Assembly: GCA_964017235.1 (NCBI GenBank) | Contig: OZ024938.1 | Coordinates: 60,689,816 to 60,753,815, forward strand | Length of the DNA stretch: 64,000 bases | Direction: 5' to 3' | DNA from: Sabellastarte sp. h YS-2021 | Lineage: Eukaryota > Annelida > Polychaeta > Sabellida > Sabellidae | Part shown: positions 57,936 to 64,000 of the stretch, piece by piece | How positions within the stretch are numbered: the stretch's first letter is position 1 | Layout of the letters: every line of letters starts with the position of its first letter | Notes under the pieces: generated by a model | Told to the model about the DNA's origin: nothing | Seen by the model: only the letters and a program-made list of their open reading frames with translations | Databases searched by the model: none | Made by a program: the position numbers and the translations under genes

Positions 57936-58633
57936 TAGGGGTGCAACGAATCAAAATATTACGAACCGAATCGATCCGCGAATCAATCATTGCAAACCAA
58001 ATCGATTCACGAATCAATTTGACATAATTTAACTTGCCTGTGCAGTGGTCATTTGCAAACATAAGCGCAAATGAGCAGTGTTCATGTTTGCTATTACTTG
58101 TTAACAATTGTCTTTGAAGTCACTTGTAAGAGTGCATTATGCAAAAATATACCTTAAAAAGTGAAAATATTAAAAACTGGATAATAAAATCTTGTTGTGC
58201 AATAGATATTTATTTCTATATATATTTAACAAAACTATGAAAAAAGAGGCAAGTTTACATCCACTGGTGAGTTTACATCACTTACTATAAACGTGTTTTT
58301 ATTGATAAATACCGAATTATTTTTAAACGAAGTATGATTGGACAGTGCCGTTTCTGCTCGACCAATCAAATTAAGGCATTTAGAAGCAAGGAAACATGGA
58401 GGAATTGGGTTAAAAAGACAATATATGTGTCCTTTTATTTGATTTTTAAACAAAATTCGTCTAATTTTCCCAATATTTACAGCGAAAACGCGGGCGATAA
58501 TGCAATATATATGCGTTACCGCGACTCGGGATGAGATTCGCGAACTTTCGTTTGCCACCAAGTGGTTCGCGGATCTCTGTTTCACCGAAAATGACCGAAT
58601 ATACCGAACCACCGAACTATCGTTGCAGTACTA
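57936..58633. mobile_element. hAT-type element, perfect 8-bp TSD
   Basis: 698 bp. TAGGGGTGCAACGAATC on the left, ATCGTTGCAGTACTA on the right, imperfectly inverted, with GAACCGAATCG and CCGAACCACCGAAC just inside. GTGTTAAC is duplicated exactly at 57928-57935 and 58634-58641. No transposase frame. Confidence 0.88.
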
Positions 58634-58819
58634 GTGTTAACAGATCTGATATACATGAGGATAATACAAGGTTCATTTTACTCATTAAAGACTAAAGGGT
58701 GAAAAACAAATGTAATCTTGTATCTGCTTTGCAGGTGCAATATCCACCCACTAAACTAACAAAAGAATAAGCTAAAGTGATGACCGAGTGACATTTTAAA
58801 GACAATAGTCACAATGATT

Positions 58820-59370
58820 TTAGAATTTTTCTTAGAATTACTCTCAAGTCTAAGAAAATTTCTATTCTAAAAAAAAATCTATTCACAAATCAGTTCTTTG
58901 CTAAGAATAATTCTAAGAATAGAAGTAAAAAGAAATGTATTCAATTCTCCAGTATGTGGACAGAAATTTTTGAAAGGATATAGAGAGGCTGCATTTCAGT
59001 ACAGTACACACAATAGACAACTTAATATGTAACACTCTGTTCTGGATGTCAATTTGCAATCAGTTGCTGCACTATAATCACCAAAACAACTATTTTCCTT
59101 AAGTTAAGCATGCGATGTGCCAGTCTTAGATTTCAATCAATTTCTTAGGATATTCTAAAAATAAAAATTTTCTTAGAATCTTATAAAAATTCTGAGAATA
59201 AAAACCATTCTTAGAAAATTTCTGAGAATAAGTATGATTCTAAGAGTAAGAAGTGAATAGGAAAATTCTTATTCTTAGAATTTTTCTAAGAAAAATGACA
59301 ATTCTTAGAAAAATTCTAAGAATAAAACTAATTCTAAGAAAAAGAATCTTCATGAATACAGGCCCAGGTG
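58820..59370. repeat. TTCTTAGAA-rich MITE-like region
   Basis: Dense repeats of ATTCTTAGAAAAATTCTAAG in both orientations, ending TGAATACAGGCCCAGG, like the CAGGGCCCGTATTCAC end of the 13589 element. The left boundary is not clear. Confidence 0.5.
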
Positions 59371-59635
59371 TGGTATTCATCAGAAGTCTTAGCCAAATCT
59401 GAAGCTTTAGTTGCTGTATTTATATGGTAAAGTTAAGCCTAAGACTTGGCCAAAACCTTCAGAGAATACAAGGGTTATGGGTACAAACGAGAGAAAATAT
59501 TACGAGGGCACACTGAAAATCTTGCAGTGAGTAACGAAAATTTAGAATCTAGATTTTGTTTCCAGAGAAAGTACCACTTTGCAAGCACATGGCTTCTACC
59601 TATGTATTTATCTGCCTATGAAGTGTAGCTTTACG

Positions 59636-59705
59636 ACTTCCAATCTGATGACTGAAGCAGTATTGGGCTTGGTTAGAACTTGTATGGGTGACTGAGTTCC
59701 GGGCC
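59636..59705 (+). repeat. 5S rRNA-like segment
   Basis: CTGATGACTGAAGCAGTATT then GGGCTTGGTTAGAACTTGTA and TGGGTGACTGAGTTCC follow the 5S internal control region and 3' arm. Partial and diverged, so a 5S-derived SINE or pseudogene. Confidence 0.6.
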
Positions 59706-60257
59706 AGGTATGGGCAGATACATAGTGACTTAGATAGTCACTTATATGGCAATCCCATTGCAATATAACTGAGACAAGGTACTCGACACAATGTTGATTA
59801 ATTAATCCAGTTACATCTTGTACAGAAATGCAGCATTTCCTGATGTTGACATGAAAACTCTGGTTTGACTGGAAACGTTTTTGACTTAGAGTGGTTCTAC
59901 TTACACAGAATGCACTGTGTGTGTGAACACAGCTCAACACTTCAGCTTTTCTATGGAATGTAATATCGCAGTGTATTAATATCAACTTGTCTGTTATACA
60001 TCTAATACCATCCATGATAATTGAGTTACATGTGGGTTTAATTTGGTGCAATGAAGTGTCATGGTTAAATACAATTGCAGCCTTTACATATGAATTTCAT
60101 GCTATGAGAAAAAAATTAATTCATCTCGGTCAAGAGTTCGAGATAATTGGGTAAATTTCAATAGAAAAGAGAGCTTCAGAGTTTATGTGGACCAGAGCTG
60201 GTATTCAGATAACATCTCACACTCACTCACAGTCTCAAAGTCAGTCCTACGTACGTA
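59706..60257. other. Intergenic, nothing recognised
   Basis: No repeats or reading frames that I can support. Confidence 0.4.
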
Positions 60258-60261
60258 TATG

Positions 60262-60352
60262 TTACAGTAAATATGCGAAATCAGTAAATACGTGTATTTA
60301 CTGAAATTTTCAGTAAATACGCGTATTTACTGATTTCACATATTTACTGTAA
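60262..60352. repeat. Long nested palindrome
   Basis: About 45-bp arms around CTGAAA-T-TTTCAG at 60301-60313, with only a few mismatches. Each arm holds its own palindrome CAGTAAATACGTGTATTTAC/TG, so CAGTAAATA occurs four times. This could extrude as a cruciform or be a minimal MITE. Confidence 0.85.
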
Positions 60353-61806
60353 TATATATACTCATATTTAGCCGTCTTGTGTGAAATACTACCTTACAAG
60401 TATGTGCTCAGACTCAAATTAAAAATAAAGATAAACTTAATGCAACCATAATTTTAAAACTTTTATGACAGCAATGCTTTCGTGCAAAGTTAAATATAAT
60501 CCCTGAATTTAAGGACTCCGAGTATAAATGATTTTTAGCCAGAGTTAAAGTATTACTCATTGGAGAAGTGGGCATTAAATTTGAGTTTGAGTTTCAACTC
60601 AAATTTGAGTTTAAAGTTAAACCCAAATTTAAGGTTTAAAACCTAAATAATAGGATTATATTTGAGTTTAAAATTGAGTTTGAAATTTTTTATGAATATC
60701 AGCCCTGATATTTAGCTTAACTTGAAACAGAATTTAACTGAACAAATTTCTACAAAAAGGGTTCAAACTGTATTTGGTAAAGGAAGTAATGTTAAGAAAT
60801 AACTATTTAGATGTGTTTAAATATTTGTTTTCTGTTTGTGTAGGTGCAGTTGACTCGTAGTTGGTATAAAACTATTGTTAGCAGTGTATGAAATTCTTGT
60901 ATACATGTTTAAACATAAAGCAGAAAATGGAAGAAAAAGTTTTAGGGAACCAGTCACATTTTTCCGAGAAGAGACCTTGATGTGTAGTGAAGTCTTGTTG
61001 ATTCTAGGGCCTTGTAAATCTGAGAGTATTGTTGTTTTGATTGTTAAATGTCTCTTAAAAAGGGTACTTATTTGGTTTGGTTTAAAAGTATTGAAAATGA
61101 ACTAATGCACAATATTCTATATTTTTTTATTTTAATTTATTTACTTGACTTTCCAAATTTGTAAATTATAATTTGATTTTATTATTATACTACTAGCAAC
61201 CTTCTGCCCCCTGGTGCAATGTGGTTCAATTTTTGCACAGTAAACATCATTAATTTCATAGTTATACTATGTACCTGTACTTCATGCTTTGATGATTGTA
61301 ATTTTATGATGTCACTTCAAATTGCACCAAAATAGAATCATTACAACTGAAATATTCCTGTAAACAAATGTATAAAGATGGCAAGACACCAAACTGCTGT
61401 TAGACATGAGATTGTTATAATCTGAGACTTTATCCGGCCAATGTTTTAGTAAATAAGCTGCTCATTTTCAGATCCATTGGAAAAAGTTGACCAGGCTATT
61501 TTTTAAAAAGCTGTCCTGTCATCTCAGATCCTAAAAATCAGTGTTTTTTTTGGTCATGTGACTGCACTTACATAAGCTTCTCTTAAACTTAAGTGATCTG
61601 TTAACAGTATAGTATTGGTGTTTTTTAATTGTATCTTGTTAAAACTACTTTTACATTAGTCTCTGTTTCTATTTTCACAGTGGTAAAATTATAAACCAGT
61701 ATGGACATATTCGTTAAAGAAAGCGATGTTTGTCATATTTTTGCTCCCAAGCTTGTCTGTCCCCATTTTAGCATGTCAGAATTACATTCAAAATTTCACG
61801 CCAGAT
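60353..61806. other. Intergenic, simple AT-rich sequence
   Basis: Contains a run of TTTGAGTTTAAA-type simple repeats at about 60570-60690. No gene recognised. Confidence 0.45.
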
Positions 61807-62176
61807 TAGTGGTGGCATCGATTACAGAAATCAAAACCGGTTACCGGGGCTTTGAAACGAAACGAAATCCGGTATTTCGTACGCTTGCACTGAAAAATTA
61901 TTCGCGGGTGTACATGAGCGATAACTTGTAAATGGAAGTGGCTTTCGCGAGATGTTTTTATGCATGCAAAAGTGATTTTTCCTCAATATAAGGTAAAAAT
62001 GTGACATATTTTACAAAATATATATATGTTTTGTTGTTTTGATGAAGTATCAGCCATTAGAAAGCCTAAAATAATAACGTCTTCAAAAACCGGTTCCCAA
62101 ATATTCTTTGCGGATTTAGTTTTTTCTACCAAAACGAAACGATATTCCGCATACCGGTAAACCGTTAACAACACTA
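61807..62176. mobile_element. hAT-type MITE, family TAGTGGTG, copy 3
   Basis: 370 bp, ends TAGTGGTGGC and AACAACACTA; CGCCAGAT is duplicated exactly at 61799-61806 and 62177-62184. Interior homologous to the copies at 42701 and 54848. Confidence 0.9.
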
Positions 62177-62184
62177 CGCCAGAT

Positions 62185-64000
62185 AAGCGTATTCTGAGCA
62201 CAGCCAATGCATATGCGTATTTGTTTTGATAAATATTACAACATACACAGACCCTTGTCAATATTTCCATTGAAATGCAGTTTTTCAAGTTACAGCTGCT
62301 AGAATTATAATTCTCTGTGGAGTTCATTTATTGAATTGGGTAATGCAATTCAATTTTATCCAATGCAGGAATTAAACTTTCTTTAAAAGTTAATATATGT
62401 ATGGATGAAATTTTTTGTTTAATTATGTATAGAGTGAAGTGACATGAGGAAAGCTAACATACGTCGGGGTTATAATATTATTGTTATAGTTTTCTACATA
62501 AATATGTTTGCTGTGCTGGGATTTACGTACTGCTAAGAAAAGTACTTATATAACCTTTACAGGGCCATAGCATGAAGCTAACCAACCAAAAACACTTTTT
62601 GATCATTTTACGTGAACATGCATTGATCAAGATTTAAATTAATGTTCTGTTGAAAATGCAAAATGTGACTTGTTTGAGGTCGCAGTATTATGGCCACATT
62701 TATCCCACCTTGGCAGCCATAGTAACTGTGGACACTGCTGTAAAGCTGTAACATAATAACAAAGTTATTTGAATAGTAACTTTGAAAATGTTGTAATTTG
62801 TGGACTTATTATGTGGAAAAGGTTTGGTTGTATATTGACAGAAATAATTCAAAATTGTTTTTTTGCACCAGAGGTGAGAAAATCAAATTGCATATTTTAT
62901 TGTTTAAAGTTACCTAATTCTGCGTGCCATATTTGGCACTTTTAACACAAGCGACAGTCGCTGGGTGTATCTAAACTTCAATCCTAGATACGTGACCAGT
63001 AATAAGCTGGTCACAGATTGTTTGTCAGAGCCTTGTAAAGACAGTACCTGTGTCAGTGGAAGTGGCATTGCATAATTTTATTGCGTTAATACATGCTATC
63101 CAATGGACAATTGCTTTACCGGTCGGCACAACAAGAGCTGACTTCACTTAAAAACAAGGAGTTTATTTACTCTTGCCACTGATAGCAGGTATTAATTTTT
63201 ACATCACCCCCTTGTTTAACAATGATTAGAAGAAAAGTAAAAACCAGATTTATTTATTAATATATTCTTATATGCATTGACTGTTTAACAGGTATTTAGA
63301 CCCAGTGTTATAAATCAAAATTTTCAATGCCAGAAAGACCTTTCTTGAGCTTTATTGTGTAATTTTCAGCTGTCAGGTTTATATGGAGTATTGCAAATAA
63401 ATTCAACTGTTCTTTATTCAGATACTCACCTTTGACCTTTGAGTTTTAATTAGTTTCCTTTTGAAAATCATTTAACTGTAACATCAGGGGTTTTGTGATT
63501 ACAGCCATGCTGTGTCACAATAAAAATATGTAGTTGTAGTGTAGAAAGTATGAAGTTCAGTGCTGTACAGATGCTTAATGGTAGGTATTTTGACTGGTAT
63601 AGTCAATTTTAGTTATTATAATAATTTCAAACATTGAATGAAATAAGTTGATAGATGTTTCATGTATTGTTGATACTTCTGTAGAATTAATTATTTATAT
63701 TTTGTTGCAGGCAAAGTTTGGGTAGATTTTAAGTGGTATTTGTGAAACTATAAATGCAATGTATCAAATTTGCAAATGATACAAAATCTGCTATTTTGTA
63801 ATTTTTTTTCTGGATATATTCTGACAGAATCTTATGGATATCTAGCCTAATTGTACAATGCAAAAAGTGCACATATTTATTGACTGTTAGACCAGTGGTG
63901 TATAAGACATTAACACCCAGATATAAGACAGAAGCCCATCTTAAGGTTCCTTAGTGCCATATTTAGGATGTCCTGTCCAAATAAGACTTTCACCAAGTCC
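62185..64000. other. Intergenic, nothing recognised
   Basis: AT-rich DNA with no exon, repeat array or RNA gene that I can support. Confidence 0.45.

Noticed and set aside
60875-61105. 76-residue frame as a downstream gene
   Set aside because: AT-rich single frame with no domain, no splice context and no conserved motif.

Overview
The window is eukaryotic and intron-rich. It holds one recognisable host gene, on the + strand: VPS50 (syndetin, also CCDC132), a subunit of the EARP/GARP II tethering complex. I traced 24 consecutive coding exons from 1709 to the stop codon at 57633. All joins are GT-AG and phase-compatible, and together they encode about 950 residues that align with the vertebrate protein along its whole length. 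Only a short N-terminal piece, probably one exon upstream of the window, is missing. Conserved small exons in kilobase introns full of minisatellite-bearing transposons with GACCTTGACC-type monomers suggest a marine mollusc, probably a bivalve. The species cannot be named from sequence alone.

Layout: 1-1708 is upstream intron with a hAT-type MITE. Exons e1-e6 lie at 1709-6726. Exon e7 (10922) follows a 4.2 kb intron filled by a hAT-type element that contains a second transposon. Exons e8 and e9 (13408, 14653) precede a 5 kb intron with a 146-bp minisatellite element. Exons e10-e15 lie at 19827-25488. Intron 15 holds another minisatellite element, decayed copies of the exon 16 region and a broken LINE. 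Exons e16-e21 lie at 30690-36973. Intron 21 (10.4 kb) and intron 22 (7.8 kb) carry long minisatellite elements on either side of exon e22. Exons e23 and e24 (55265, 57520) end the gene. From 57634 to 64000 there is 3' UTR or intergenic DNA with more MITEs and no second gene that I can recognise.

The rest is mobile DNA. Ten elements have hAT-like ends, six with perfect 8-bp target duplications. There are also TA-, TTAA- and TTA-flanked MITEs, tRNA-type SINEs, 5S-like sequences and LINE fragments. The most striking class is a group of large non-autonomous elements with one architecture: a head hairpin, a GC-rich simple repeat, one or more minisatellite arrays, a terminal inverted copy of the head, and a final short hairpin. 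This resembles the Helentron-associated (HINE) and bivalve pearl-like elements. Four different head/tail pairs occur, and the same minisatellite monomer is found inside elements with unrelated termini, so the arrays look like interchangeable modules.

Two other results stand out. A hAT-type element sits exactly on the exon e4 splice donor and its target duplication rebuilt the donor. Segments around exons e4 and e16 have been tandemly multiplied and have decayed into ghost exons.
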